Origin: Crocodylus rhombifer
Taxonomy: Eukaryota; Chordata; Crocodylia; Crocodylidae
Length of the DNA stretch: 64,000 bases
Direction: 5' to 3'
Assembly (NCBI GenBank): GCA_038503035.1
Contig: JAVSML010024430.1
Span: 787,248-851,247, forward strand
Position numbers and translations under genes: made by a program. The notes below the pieces were generated by a model. The model saw nothing but the letters and a program-made list of their open reading frames with translations. It had not been told where the DNA came from and searched no databases. This document shows, piece after piece, positions 45,601-55,639 of the stretch (position 1 is its first letter; the number at the start of each line of letters is the position of its first letter).

Positions 45601-47687
45601 GACCAGGCCAGTGGCCCCTGACCATTCAGAAGCTGAATAGAGCTGGTGGTCTGTATTACTTCATACAAAGATATTATCAGGTGGAAGAGATCAGGAACAA
45701 ACTTACTGGCTGACATGCAAGGATCAGGGCAGGAGCAGGGATATACAGCCACCCCTGCAGTACTGGTCACTGCTCCCACACACCCCTTTACAAAAACCTG
45801 GATCCACCCTATATGCAAATCCAAAAGAACATTACTGGACTCAAGTGGAAACAGGAGTAATTGAAATAGCCATTTTTCTAGAACATTACCTTGGATAAGT
45901 CCCTCAGGCTCTATGATATGGGTATAGGCTGGGGATGAGTAACAAAATGCTCTGAATAACTGATCAGTGAAGCCAGGAAGGAGCAGACTGTGGAAGGTCA
46001 GACTGGGAAGATTCTTTAAGTAAAACATTTCCAGTACTTACTAGATCACACATCTGTTTTCTGCTTTCTCAATGGTTTCATTCCAGGCACTTTAGTATTA
46101 ATAATAGATCTGAAACTTTGAAGCAGAATGTACACCCCTGGCAACAACATCAGAAAGCATAACTTGATCTAGCAAATCTGTTGGCTACACAATGGGAAAA
46201 TGACATACGGGATTACCATGTGCTTAGATGCACCTAGAGACCTGAAGTCTTTTTTACCACATAGGCCCATGGGTAAGAAAAACCTAGAAAATAAAGAGAT
46301 TTAAGGTCATCCTGTAGATTTCCTGGATGTAGCCTCTTGGATTTCAATTACTGAGCCCTTTTAGCTGCAAAGGTAGCCATTCTAGCATGAAAGCTATTTT
46401 GAGATAGGGCCTGCTTTTTGTGATAAATTTGTACAGAGTTTAGTGGGGATGTGTGTCTCAGAGTCAGGCTTCTAGACACTACAACAATGCAAATGATAAT
46501 AATGGACTCCTGAAAACTTACATACATGATTCAAGGATTTTATTTAAGAGTACTGAAGAGTTGCCATTGATTTCTAAGGGCTTTGGGTAGGGCCCTACAT
46601 GCATATAATAAAAGAACACACTCAAATACTTAGCAAAGAAAATCTAGATCCAAGTCGCATTTAAGGGAAGTTAGGTACTTAGGATTTTCATCAACTTCCT
46701 TGGGGCTAGATCTGGCCTTCATTATACAGGCATGTATATGGGAAGGGCATTTCTTGCTTATCAATATCTTTACTTTAGCTGATATCCTGAAAGAGGCTTG
46801 ATCGCATATATCATAATATGCATAACAAAAGTAGTAAAGATCATAGCACTGACCAATGCAATTAAAAGCTTAGCTACATTCTTCAGCTCCCAGATCATGA
46901 GGTACAACTTTGCGATGTATGAAGCAGTAGTCCTGTCTGTTTTCCTGATTCTTACCTGTCACTAATATAACTACAGTAACTATTGGTTTGCATTCACCAG
47001 ATTTCCAGTGAAGCTTCTGCACTGGCAGAACACATCTCTGATTGGTGGTAGTCAGTGCCAAGTGAGTTTGCAAACACCCCCACCCCTAGGACCATGTCCA
47101 AAAGAATCAAAATATCACTGTTGTTTTAGTTGGTACTTGATCAAATGCTGCTGTCACTTTATTTGCACTTTCGCATCACTTGACATCGACTGAGTTGCAA
47201 GGGTGCGGCTGAAAACAGAACTTGGCCTTTGAACAGCTAATTCTAACCTGCTCCCATTCTGCCCTCACAAATAGCTCCACAAACCTAATGCAGTTTCTGC
47301 AAAGATGCTTCTGCTTTCACTCCCAATGGAGTGAGTTAGGTAATAAAAACAAAACTTGTACAGGCCCCAAATTGCAAAGCACTTAATCATCTACTCAATT
47401 TAAGTATGCAAGTAATCCTATCTCTATTAAACAAAATGCTTGAGCAGGTGTGCTTTGCATATAAAATACCTTTGTGCAGCCGCACACATCGGCCTCTACA
47501 AAACCTCAGTCCTCAGTTGGTGAAATTACCTGTGAACAGAATCTCTCTCTACCGACGTATGCCTGACCTTTGGAAAGTGAAAACCAAAAAAGGAGAACCC
47601 ACAGAATGGCTGGCCATACTCACACACCTAGCAGGAAATAAAACCCTTTCCTTTTTTTACATAATGAAGATAGTGGGAAAAATGGGG
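42622..47687. other. Unassigned; possible hAT end and GC-rich patches
   Basis: 43,734 CAGGGCTCTCCAACTCC looks like a hAT left end without partner. 43,800-44,060 and 45,240-45,610 are GC-rich (CAGG/GGCAGC words), typical of reptile hAT interiors, but ends were not found. Confidence 0.4.
44264..44305 (+). repeat. 21-bp tandem duplication
   Basis: TGACCTACTTGGCAATAAGA+A followed by the same unit with one substitution (G to A). Confidence 0.9.
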
Positions 47688-47885
47688 TTGGTTGTTAGAT
47701 GAGACTAGAATCTGGAAAGGGGAACAGAGAGGAGAAATGGCGTGCTGATGGAGGGGCTATGAGACTTGAATTCAAATGCAGAGGAAAGAATAGAAAGCTG
47801 CTATGCGGATCTGTAGAAGAGTTAGGAGAACAGTGTGTAGAACAGGGACATGGGAATGGCAAGTAGGCATTTAGGTGGAAGAAAT
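47688..47885 (+). repeat. Unclassified ~200-bp dispersed repeat, copy 2
   Basis: The relative of 38,725-38,930 in the same orientation (TTGTTAGATGAGACTAGAAT, AATGCAGAGGAAAGAATAGA, AACAGGGACATGGGAATGGC). Flanks differ. Confidence 0.65.
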
Positions 47886-48707
47886 ATATATGAGTAAGGA
47901 AAGGAGAGGTCCTAAAGATTTAGAGGCCACTGACTGCAGGTGATTAACCCAGACAAGGGTTGAGAAAAGAGAGTACTAAGAGGAGAAAATGAGGACAGAG
48001 AAAAGGATATTTTTAAAGGAGAAGATACATTGGGTCTTGGTTCCTTATTGCCCTGAATCTTGCTTTGTCACTTAGGCCTGTGTTGAGTGTAGAAAAGGCA
48101 GCAGAACAGTGTCTCTGTACATAAACTTTGCATAAGTATGACAGCACAAGATTCAGGACAAAAGATAAATCAGGCCCAGTGAAATTTAATGGGAAAGGAG
48201 AATTAAAGTCAAGTAATACCTGGGACTTGGAATACTAAATGAAAGCTTGTTCTAGAAACCTCAGGAGGGCCAGAGCCAAAAGTGGAAATGGCAAACCTGA
48301 AAGTACCGAAAGTCAACGATGAAGAGATAGGGAGAACCATAGATGAGCAAAGGAATGTCTTTAGATTTTGAACTTTTTGGCAAATTTGCCTGGTGGCTGA
48401 AGTCCAAGCCAGTCATCTCATTCTTAGTCATTCAGAACACTCCATCTGCCAATCATTTTCTATTTTCCAATCTGGGCTCTGCTAAATCTATTTCTACTGT
48501 TGAAGCGTTTTAGCCATAGCCAAACCAATACCTTTCTAGCCAAAAGTAAATTATTTTCAGAGACATCACACGCTATTTCTGGTTAACAAGTACCAGAGAT
48601 GATGTCAGTTTTCTGACCTGCTTATGGCAGAGTAAGAAGGAAACTGATACATACAGGAGAACAGACCATCTATGAAGATACTTAATATTACAGTGACTGT
48701 GATACTA

Positions 48708-49111
48708 CAGGAAAATCTCTGTTATACATTTAACTAACCAGAATACTTAATTAGCCAGAATTTCAGCAACAGGACATACATGGCACTGCGCTGCTTTGCT
48801 GCCTGCTGCGCAGCTCTGAGGGTACCCGTGCAGGGTATCTGAGTGTGCATGCCCCTCCCCCCAACTGCAGCAGACTGCAGCCGGGCTGCCATGGCGTTTG
48901 GGGTGGCTGACTATTGTGGCATTTTTATCTGTATTCTATGTTATTCTTTATACAGTATGTTATCCTGTAATGTACTGAACACTAATTCTTTGAAAATTTG
49001 CACTGCACGTATGGCACTGTCTTCCTTGAGTATAACTCTCAGATAACTGGAATTTTTAGATAACCGGCACCCCCCATTCCCCACTCGTGCCAGATAACAG
49101 AGATTTTACTG
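48708..49111. mobile_element. Tc1/mariner-type MITE with TA target
   Basis: TA at 48,706-48,707 and 49,112-49,113 flanks ends CAGGAAAATCTCTGTTAT and (reversed) CAGTAAAATCTCTGTTAT. Sub-terminal AGATAAC repeats occur near the right end. 404 bp, no transposase. Confidence 0.8.
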
Positions 49112-49524
49112 TACCTCAGAACATGTTGAATGACCTCTGACTAAGTAGATGTTTGAAGGCAGGGTAGATATGTACCTTGATTAACTAAATAAGATAAATA
49201 CGGAGCACAAGCTTTTGTGAATCCATGTTGACTTCAGCAGATGCTGTCTGAATGTTAATGGGTGTTTGGCAGCATCAAGGATTGTATCTTAAGCCATCAA
49301 GGACTAGGGACTTCAGTTTTCCAACTCTTTATCTTCCTCATCTTGGAATATGGGACACAGCATCCTGAATATAATAAATAAGGGAAAAAAAAGGATTGAC
49401 ATGAGCGTATTGGTCATGCTTTAATGGGCATCTATGTAATGTATGTGTAATTCAGTTGGCAGTCAACAAAATTATTAGAGAGACGTTACTAATCACTTTT
49501 TCTTATTAGGGTTTAAGTCAGCAA

Positions 49525-49620
49525 GGGCTAACCTTTTTGGCAGGCATGCCACAAACTAGCCCATCACCAACTTTGAGTGCCACTCTGATCCCCTTCCCCT
49601 GCTTTCTGCACCATCCTGTT
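49525..49620. mobile_element. End of a hAT-type element related to the 3,265 copy
   Basis: CAAGGGCTAACCTTTTTGGC then AGGCATGCCACAAACTAGCC closely matches the reverse complement of the right part of the 3,265-3,523 element. The opposite end and TSD were not found, so the extent is uncertain. Confidence 0.55.
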
Positions 49621-49893
49621 CTGCCTGAACTGCAGCTCTTTCTGCTTCCTTCCCTGTGTGCCCTGCCCAATGTACTGCTTTGCTTTCTGCTTCCTACCCT
49701 ATCTGCTGCCCATCCTCTTCCCAATCTGCTGTGCCACACAGAGGCTGCTATTACCTGCACGTTATCTGGGTTCATCAGTCATCTGGCGGCCAACACACAC
49801 AAATGGACAGAACTGGGATCTTTCCCCTGGCCTTTCAGCACCGATGACCAGGGTTCAGATTACACTTTGACTGGGGCCGATGGGAATCCACAT

Positions 49894-50212
49894 AAAAAAA
49901 TTAAACTGGTTCATTGATTAACCTAAGTGAAGGAGCAATCTGATTGGAGACCCCCTTCTCCAGGTTATGATTTTCAAATCTTACAGGGGGGCTTTGGTCT
50001 GTTCTGGGACTCAGCCCCTCCAGCTCCTCCTTAATTCACACCCTGCTGATGCCATATTCTAGAATTACTTGCCACTCTTGGAAAAGATGAATCTCTCCTT
50101 TCTGAAAATGAGTGGGTTTGGGGAGCCTGGGTGTCAGGGGTCTCTGATCTGATTGCTCCTTCACTTAGGTAGACTTGTTAATCAGTGAGCTGGTTTAATT
50201 TTTTTTTTTTTT
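49894..50212. mobile_element. Fold-back element next to the TMEM86A promoter
   Basis: Left arm 49,894-49,955 (TTAAACTGGTTCATTGATTA, CCTAAGTGAAGGAGCAATC) and right arm 50,137-50,212 are reverse complements apart from a few changes and a 7-base insert (AGACTTG) in the right arm. A 181-bp centre separates them. It lies about 170 bp upstream of the CpG island edge and 574 bp from the start codon. Confidence 0.8.
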
Positions 50213-50623
50213 GCAGACCCCTGCATACAGCAGATCCAGGATGCTGAGAAGGGGGTTCTGGGATCGGGCAGATGAGGTGCAGTTTGACCTTCAGTTACGG
50301 TGGAAATTGGGAGGACTCGGGTACAAAAATCCTAATTCTGTTGCAGGCTCTGATGTCATGCCTAGGCGCCAGTGGCCCCAGAGGTGCAGGTACCCGTGCT
50401 GGTGGCACGCGTGCTGCCACCTACGCTTGTGTGTTCAAACCGGGCCGGGGCGCGCTGGGCTTTCCTGCCCGCGGGAGGGCTGGCCAGCCCCCGCCCCCGC
50501 CCCCGCCGAGCGGCAGGTTGCGGTCTGCCGCGGGGAGGGCTAAAGAGGCAGGAGGCTGGAATGGGGGCGGGGTAGGGGCCCGCCCCCCTCCTCTCTCCCG
50601 CAGCGCATTCGCTGCGGCCTTTG

Positions 50624-50631
50624 TGACGTCA
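50624..50631. promoter_or_regulatory. Full palindromic CRE (TGACGTCA)
   Basis: A perfect 8-bp cAMP-response element lies 162 bp upstream of the proposed start codon and about 85 bp upstream of the TATA-like box. CREB/ATF family proteins bind this site, and promoter-proximal CREs within about 200 bp of the transcription start are the typical functional arrangement. Occupancy cannot be judged from sequence. Confidence 0.6.
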
Positions 50632-50713
50632 CGCCGTTCTAAAAAAGAACACACAAAACAATCGGCATTGAGAAAAATAGATACACTTCCCACCCCCTGT
50701 TTTGTTTTGATCC

Positions 50714-50721
50714 TATTTAAA
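50714..50721 (+). promoter_or_regulatory. TATA-like element (TATTTAAA)
   Basis: TATTTAAA sits about 65-72 bp before the ATG. If used, it predicts a transcription start near 50,745-50,752 and a 5' UTR of only about 35-40 bases. CpG-island promoters are often TATA-less, so dispersed start sites are the main alternative. Confidence 0.4.
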
Positions 50722-50753
50722 GGGAACCCGGCAGGCACACGGACGGGAACCGC

Positions 50754-50768
50754 GCTTCGGACCGAAGC
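50754..50768 (+). other. Short inverted repeat in the predicted 5' UTR
   Basis: GCTTCGGACCGAAGC is a perfect inverted repeat (7-bp arms, 1-base centre) 18 bases before the ATG. As RNA it could form a 6-bp stem with a 3-base loop. Its importance is unknown and it could be chance in GC-rich sequence. Confidence 0.4.
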
Positions 50769-50785
50769 CTGCCCAGGCTGAAGAC

Positions 50786-50806
50786 ATGGTGTCCCCGGTC
50801 ACCGTG
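50786..50806 (+). CDS. TMEM86A: TMEM86A coding exon 1 (7 codons, partial gene)
   Basis: An ATG inside a CpG island opens seven codons, MVSPVTV, that stop at a consensus donor (gtgagt from 50,807), giving a phase-0 exon end. With Val as the next residue this agrees with the N-terminus MVSPVTVV that I recall for vertebrate TMEM86A. The family is a multi-pass membrane protein of the YhhN/TMEM86 type; its relative TMEM86B hydrolyses the vinyl-ether bond of lysoplasmalogens, and TMEM86A is reported to have similar lysoplasmalogenase activity in ER-type membranes. The exon holds none of the membrane segments, so the call rests on eight residues plus context: CpG island, CRE, TATA-like box and donor. 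The start has G at +4 and G at -3 (gac before ATG), a good Kozak context. The rest of the gene (about 240 residues) was not found by eye before the window end. Alternative: an unrelated CpG-island first exon with a chance match. Confidence 0.7.
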
Positions 50807-50812
50807 GTGAGT
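50807..50812 (+). other. Splice donor of TMEM86A exon 1
   Basis: The exon ends ACCGTG and is followed directly by GTGAGT, a strong U1 consensus apart from the exonic last bases. It interrupts the reading frame after codon 7 in phase 0. Read-through would continue into GC-rich intronic sequence with no recognisable protein similarity, which supports splicing here. Confidence 0.65.
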
Positions 50813-51012
50813 GCACGGGGGGCTCTGCGGCCACGGCACGAGCCAGCGGGGGAGAGCGCCGTTGTCTCCACTGCCGGCAGCGATCTGGACCTGCACGGAT
50901 GCGTGGCGGGCAGGTCCTGCCTGGGCTGGGGGCATGCGATCCTCTGCCCCGGCAAAGCGGTGCTGCCTAGGCAGGGTCGAGCCGACTCTCCATCAGCTTG
51001 CTGCTTCGGCGA

Positions 51013-51034
51013 GGGCGGGCGGGCGGGCGGGGGG
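51013..51034 (+). repeat. GGGC tandem tract, G-quadruplex-prone
   Basis: Repeated GGGC units ending in a G run, just inside intron 1 on the sense strand. Four or more closely spaced G-triplets meet the usual pattern for intramolecular G-quadruplex formation in DNA or nascent RNA. Confidence 0.6.
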
Positions 51035-51091
51035 TAATAACAAGGGGGCAGAGTCTGATTCCTGTCCGCTACCAGCTTCCCCTCGCCGGCC

Positions 51092-51115
51092 GGGCTGGGC
51101 TGGGCTGGGCTGGGC
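51092..51115 (+). repeat. GGGCT pentanucleotide microsatellite
   Basis: Four to five copies of GGGCT about 290 bp after the donor. It is G-quadruplex-prone and probably length-polymorphic. Confidence 0.7.
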
Positions 51116-51182
51116 ACTAGCAGCAGCAGGATGAGATGGGGGAGGCGGGGGGGAGACAAGTCGCTGGGATGAAAACATTGGG

Positions 51183-51188
51183 CACGTG
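51183..51188. promoter_or_regulatory. E-box (CACGTG) in intron 1
   Basis: A palindromic CACGTG followed by AC gives GTCACGTG on the minus strand, resembling sites bound by USF and MiT/TFE family factors. It lies at the downstream side of the CpG island. Functional use is inference only. Confidence 0.35.
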
Positions 51189-51500
51189 ACTAGGAAGCGT
51201 GACTGTGTTGCCTGCCCTGCTGGGGTCCAGCCGGGTGCGGAGCGCTGGGGGAGGCGAGCTCAGCCCGGCCCGGCCCGGGGCACCGGCCTGGTGCTGCGGG
51301 GGTCCTGGCCTTGCCTGGGCGTTGCGGGGCTGCGCTTTGGTGCATCTGCCCTGGCCTGATGCGGGGGAGGTGCAGGGATGTGGGGCAGCTGCTGGGCCGG
51401 GGAGGGGAGGTTGTAGCGCAGCCCTGGCCACTCACCGGCACCTCCCCCAAGCCGCGGGAGATCCCACAGTCCAGCCAGGATCCCCCTTCTCGCCCTGATC

Positions 51501-53532
51501 AGATTTGCTTGGCAGGGGAGGGAGAAAGAGAGGCTGTCCAATCCGGCTCAGGTACTGCAACAGTTTTACCAGGGTGCTGCAGTGGTGCTGCCCACCTGTC
51601 CCTTTCTAGTGCCCAGCTACTAAAAAGATAGTCCTAGCCTCTGTCCAGTTAGAAGAGATAAGAAAATCCTTGGTACAACCAGCTCAGCGGACAATGGTTT
51701 TTAAAAAAAAAATATTTCTGCCCTTGTCTCCTAAACACCCTGTTGTTATCCATGCAATATTCACAGTGAAATGAAAGACAAGGAGCTTTGTGTACCACCA
51801 CTTTAAGTGGTATGGATAGCAGTAGAAAAATGGCAGTACAACAACAAGAACTAGAAACTGTCTCGCATCGCCCTTTCTTAACAAGGTTATCAAGAATGCA
51901 CTCAAGTGCTTAGGTTGCTCAAGAAGAAAAGCTTTCCCTTAGGCAGGCTCTGTTCTTTTTAAAAATCCACTGTTAAATGTTAGTATATTAATGTAGCACA
52001 ATTACTCATAAGATTGATTACTGCATCACCGTACCAGTGATCTAGGATGAGCGTCAACTAATAGTCTAGTTTTGGAGGCAGACAGAAAGAGAAGGATTAC
52101 AGCCCTATCTTAAATTCAGAGGAGCAAGAAAAAAATATCTTTATAAATGGAACAAAGCAGCTTGCTAATAAAAGGGCAAAAATCACACCCATGAAATGCA
52201 GCAAGATTTGACCTAAAGAATCAGAAGTCTGAAAAACAGTTAAAGGTTTTCGGGTATGTCCTTGTATCATCCATCTTCTTCATTAGTACTAGCAGAAGCT
52301 AGTATGATGCCTCACTATTTTCCTTTATCCCTTTTCTCTTGGTAGAAGGGAAAATTCCCTCCCCAAATTATGGCAGTAGTTTTGCCAGAAGGAGAATTGA
52401 GGTATTGGCTCCTTTTTTTACAATATTAATTTTAGGAGTGAAAACTCCCCTCTGCTGATATGACACATTAAGATTCTGATCAAAAGTAAAAGGGGGAGGG
52501 AGATAATGTTGCAACTCTTGCATTGTAGTCACTTTTATTTAGAAATACTTTCCTGTGTACTCCAGCAGACAGGGCTGCTACAATAGATGGGATGCTATTT
52601 TCCTGCTTTGCTGAATCTTTTCTCTGGGATTCTCCAGTGCCTTTCCATCAATATCAGGACAATCATAAGTTATAATAAATGACAGTTTCAGGAATCAAAG
52701 CCTCTGAATGCTGTATAGTCTGTTCTGATTTTCTTTGCTAGAAGCCTCTAACTCTTCCTCTCCTTTAGCTTTCCTGGTTCCCCGGATAAAAATTGTTTGG
52801 TAAACTCTTTCAAAACCAAACTACTGTGTTTGTAATTTTTGTGTGGCCTATTGCATCATTTCAATGGCTCTGTGCTGTTCTCATCTGAACACTCCATCGC
52901 CTACTTTCTCCAACTTCCTTGATTTGACGGATTCCCCTGCCTCTCCCTCCTTGACTGGCAGTAGTGACAGCTGAATTCCCACAGTCATATCAGAGAAATT
53001 TCAGTGGCCTGAAGCCTCTCCTTGAGACCTGCAGACAGAACGGTGCCAGCTCTTGGTTCTGCAGTCCGAATTAGGGACGTTGATGCTCTGTATTTTTTTT
53101 TTTTTTTGCTTTGGCCATTATCAAAGTCTTCAATGGTACAGCGCTGTAGTTTCCACTGTGATTATCATGGTGAGAACGGATTCTCTTATAGTGATTGCTC
53201 TCAGCTCTTTCCTAGACAATTTTTTGAATCCTAAGTGTTTTAACTCTTTAGTCCCATCTGTTCAGTAGACTATTTCCCCCTCCTCAAGTTCTCATGTAAC
53301 ATTATGGAACAGCTGCTGTTGAGAGAGCAAAATCTCCTCGACCAATGTAAATAACTTTTCCTTTTTTTCCCCACACTAACCCAGCAGTAAAACAACCATT
53401 TACTAGTTATGCTTTCATTATTTAAATATCTTAGTGTACATCTTTGGGACCGTATGACCCTCTCCTCCTGCTGTGAAAAGGAGTCTCTGGACGTCATATG
53501 TGCACATTTACTGGTACCCCCTGCTGTCCCAA
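51501..53532. other. Intronic, unassigned
   Basis: AT-rich with a T15 run at 53,093-53,107. A pyrimidine tract and AG at about 52,340 (CTCTTGGTAG) is followed by an open stretch, but it does not resemble TMEM86A exon 2. Confidence 0.4.
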
Positions 53533-54270
53533 GATCATAGGAAAATTAGGGTTGGAAAGGACCTCATGAGATCAGCTAGTCCAGCCCCAAGCTTAAGGTA
53601 GGATCATCCTGGACTAAACCATCCCAGCCCAAATGTCTGTCCAACCCTGCTTTGAAAGTTTCCAGGGACAGAGATTTTACATTGTCTCTAAGTACTTTGC
53701 TCCAGTACTTGGCCACCCTCAGTCAGAAAGATCTTTGTGATCTCCAAGCTAAATTTCCTCTGCTGCAGTTTGAGGCCATTGCTTCTAGTTCTGACCACTA
53801 CAGCTGTAGAGAAAAGTCTGTGCATCTCCACCCTCTCTATAATCATCCTTCAGGAACTTGAAGACTTACTCAGTCCTCACTCAGTGGGTGCATCTACATG
53901 TGCGCCTGATGGTGCAGTTGTTACTTATTAAAGCAAGTACTGACTGTGCAGTAACTGCTGTTACTGCATAGTCCCAGCAGTGCATGGGTCGTTTCCAACC
54001 CTACTGCACAGTGGCCACAAGCTTGTGTGGATGCACCCAGTCTTCTCTTCTCCAGACTACATAACCCCAGCTCTTTCAGCCTTTTCTCAGAAGTTACACT
54101 TCCCAGGCCTCCAACCATTTTTGTCTTTTCCTGCTGGACTCTTTGTAATCTGCTTGCATCTTTCTTGAAGTGTGGACCCCAAAACTGCACACGCACTTTG
54201 TACTCCAGGTGAGGCCTCACCAATGCTGAATAGAGTTGGAAAAATCACTTCCCTGTTCAGGCAACTAAAA
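53533..54270 (-). mobile_element. CR1 LINE 3' part, carrying a MITE
   Basis: The left edge ATCATAGGAAAATTAGGGTT and GGAAAGGACCTCATGAGATC is a reverse CR1 3' terminus. Minus-strand translation gives [20 protein letters not shown], then [20 protein letters not shown] and SLEKRRLG. A 155-bp terminal-inverted-repeat element sits inside at 53,885-54,039, and a longer one follows at 54,271. Confidence 0.85.
53885..54039. mobile_element. Short hAT-like MITE inside CR1
   Basis: TGGGTGCATCTACATG at the left pairs with the reverse complement of the right end (CTTGTGTGGATGCACCCA); 155 bp. It lies between CR1 halves that would otherwise join. A degraded 8-bp TSD (TCCTCACT/TCTTCTCT) is possible. Confidence 0.65.
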
Positions 54271-54748
54271 GGGCATGTCTACATGAGACATGTATTGACT
54301 AGCTGCACAGTAAACAGCTTAGTCTATATGTGCACTCCTACTAGGCTGGCATAAACAAAATGTACCCCACAGCAGGATAATATTTGTAAATACAAATATT
54401 TACAGTACTACCCTGCTGCAGAGTAAAAAAAACCCTCCAAAGCAGCACATGTGTAGACACTGGAGGTCTAGCTGGGGCACAAGTATGCTTCAGTTTGGGG
54501 GCAGCCTGCTGGCTAGCCCTGAACTGGAGCACCCTCGTTCCCCAGCCAGGTCCTCCACAGCATGTTGAACAGGGGAGCAGCCTTGGGCTGGCAGGCTGAC
54601 CCCCCCCACGGTGGGCCCTCCGTCAGCCGGGGCTGTTCCACCCTGGCTCAACTTGCTGCAGTCCCAAGTGCGTGTGCAGATGCACACCTGGCAGCAGTAA
54701 GCTCCAGAGCTTAGTGCTGTGCATTACTAGGGAAGTGTAGATGTGCCC
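54271..54748 (+). mobile_element. Non-autonomous DNA transposon inserted in CR1
   Basis: Ends GGGCATGTCTACATGAG and (reverse complement) GGGCACATCTACACTTC are inverted repeats; 478 bp. It splits a minus-strand CR1. It shares GGGCTGGCAGGCTGACCCC and flanking text with the 4,547-4,907 element. No clear TSD. Confidence 0.65.
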
Positions 54749-54935
54749 AGAATGTTGTTGGCTTTCTTTTTTCCTCAGAAAGAATATACTTTTTATTCAG
54801 ATTCAGTTTATGGTCCCTCAAGTACTTCTCTGTGATGCTGCAGCCTAGCCAATCCGTATTCATGTATAGAGTGGTTCTGTACCAAATGCAGGACTTTGCA
54901 CTTATCCCACATTATTCTGATGCCCACATAAGTCT
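54749..54935 (-). mobile_element. CR1 LINE, continuation beyond the inserted element
   Basis: AATGTTGTTGGCTTTCTTTT through CAAATGCAGGACTTTGCACT is the reverse CR1 region upstream of the 53.5-kb block, so one CR1 copy was split by the 54,271-54,748 insertion. Confidence 0.7.
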
Positions 54936-55147
54936 TGCAACACCCTATAATATATAACTGTTGGCAAGAGTCGTCATCTGTCACCTATTACACTCTTGTA
55001 ATATTTGACAGGTGCTCCCTCCGTGATTGTCTTGCACAGTTCTTTGTAATGCAGTCTGACTAGCTTTCTGGTTCATGAGGCAGCTTGAGCTAGTGTTGAG
55101 CTTGGGCACCAGAAGCCAGGACACTCTAGTTCTGCAGATTTGCTACA

Positions 55148-55275
55148 GAGTCATAGAACTGGAAGGGGCCTCCTGAGTCTCCAAGCCTATTCTGCTCTGA
55201 TCACAAACCACGATGTCATATAATACCCCTCATGGCCTGTTCAAGCTCCATCTTAACAACTAGACTCCTTAGATA
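55148..55275 (-). mobile_element. CR1 LINE 3'-end fragment
   Basis: AGAGTCATAGAACTGGAAGG and GGCCTCCTGAGTCTCCAAGC match the reversed CR1 terminus; only about 130 bp remains. Confidence 0.65.
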
Positions 55276-55284
55276 AGCCATTAG

Positions 55285-55420
55285 TTCTGTTTCGCAGTTT
55301 CTCTCTGTGAAACAAGGATAATGTTGCTTGATTCTCACAGGGCACTTGTGAAGCTCTGTGAAGATAATTCATGTCAAGCAGTGACTCCTTTAGCAGAAGA
55401 AATGTACAAGTTTACACATT
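55285..55420 (+). mobile_element. MIR-like SINE fragment
   Basis: CAGTTTCTCTCTGTGAAACA, AGGATAATGTTGCTTGATTC and TGTGAAGATAATTCATGT follow the 3' half of MIR. Confidence 0.6.
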
Positions 55421-55639
55421 CATTAGCTATTAGAGCTGGACCATTAGCTGATGTGGCAGTGGCTCGTGCTTCTGAGGTTCAATCTATGCATATAGGCTGA
55501 TGCAATGTGTAATCTTTAATGTACAGAAGAGAGCTTTGCTGTCCCAGGATGCAAGAATCTATATTTTTATCTATTACTGGATATCTTCATGTTCTGTACA
55601 GTTTTCAAGACAGAAAAGGCACCTATACATGTACATAAA

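Larger units (their letters stand above)
50380..51500. promoter_or_regulatory. CpG island over the TMEM86A promoter, exon 1 and intron start
   Basis: CpG dinucleotides are rare through almost all of the window but become dense from about 50,380 to 51,500, with GC boxes (CCGCCCCCGCCCCCGCC near 50,490, and GGGGCGGGG near 50,565). The island brackets the proposed first exon. Edges are by eye; no observed/expected CpG value was computed. Confidence 0.8.

Noticed and set aside
50272..50781. 169-codon frame reaching almost to the TMEM86A ATG
   Set aside because: It runs through the CpG-island promoter, including the CRE and TATA-like box, which would then be coding; low-complexity Pro/Ala/Gly text. 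Treated as promoter.
52321..52430. Possible TMEM86A exon 2 after a TTCTCTTGGTAG acceptor-like site
   Set aside because: The translation does not resemble the expected hydrophobic TMEM86A sequence, and no donor follows in the right frame.
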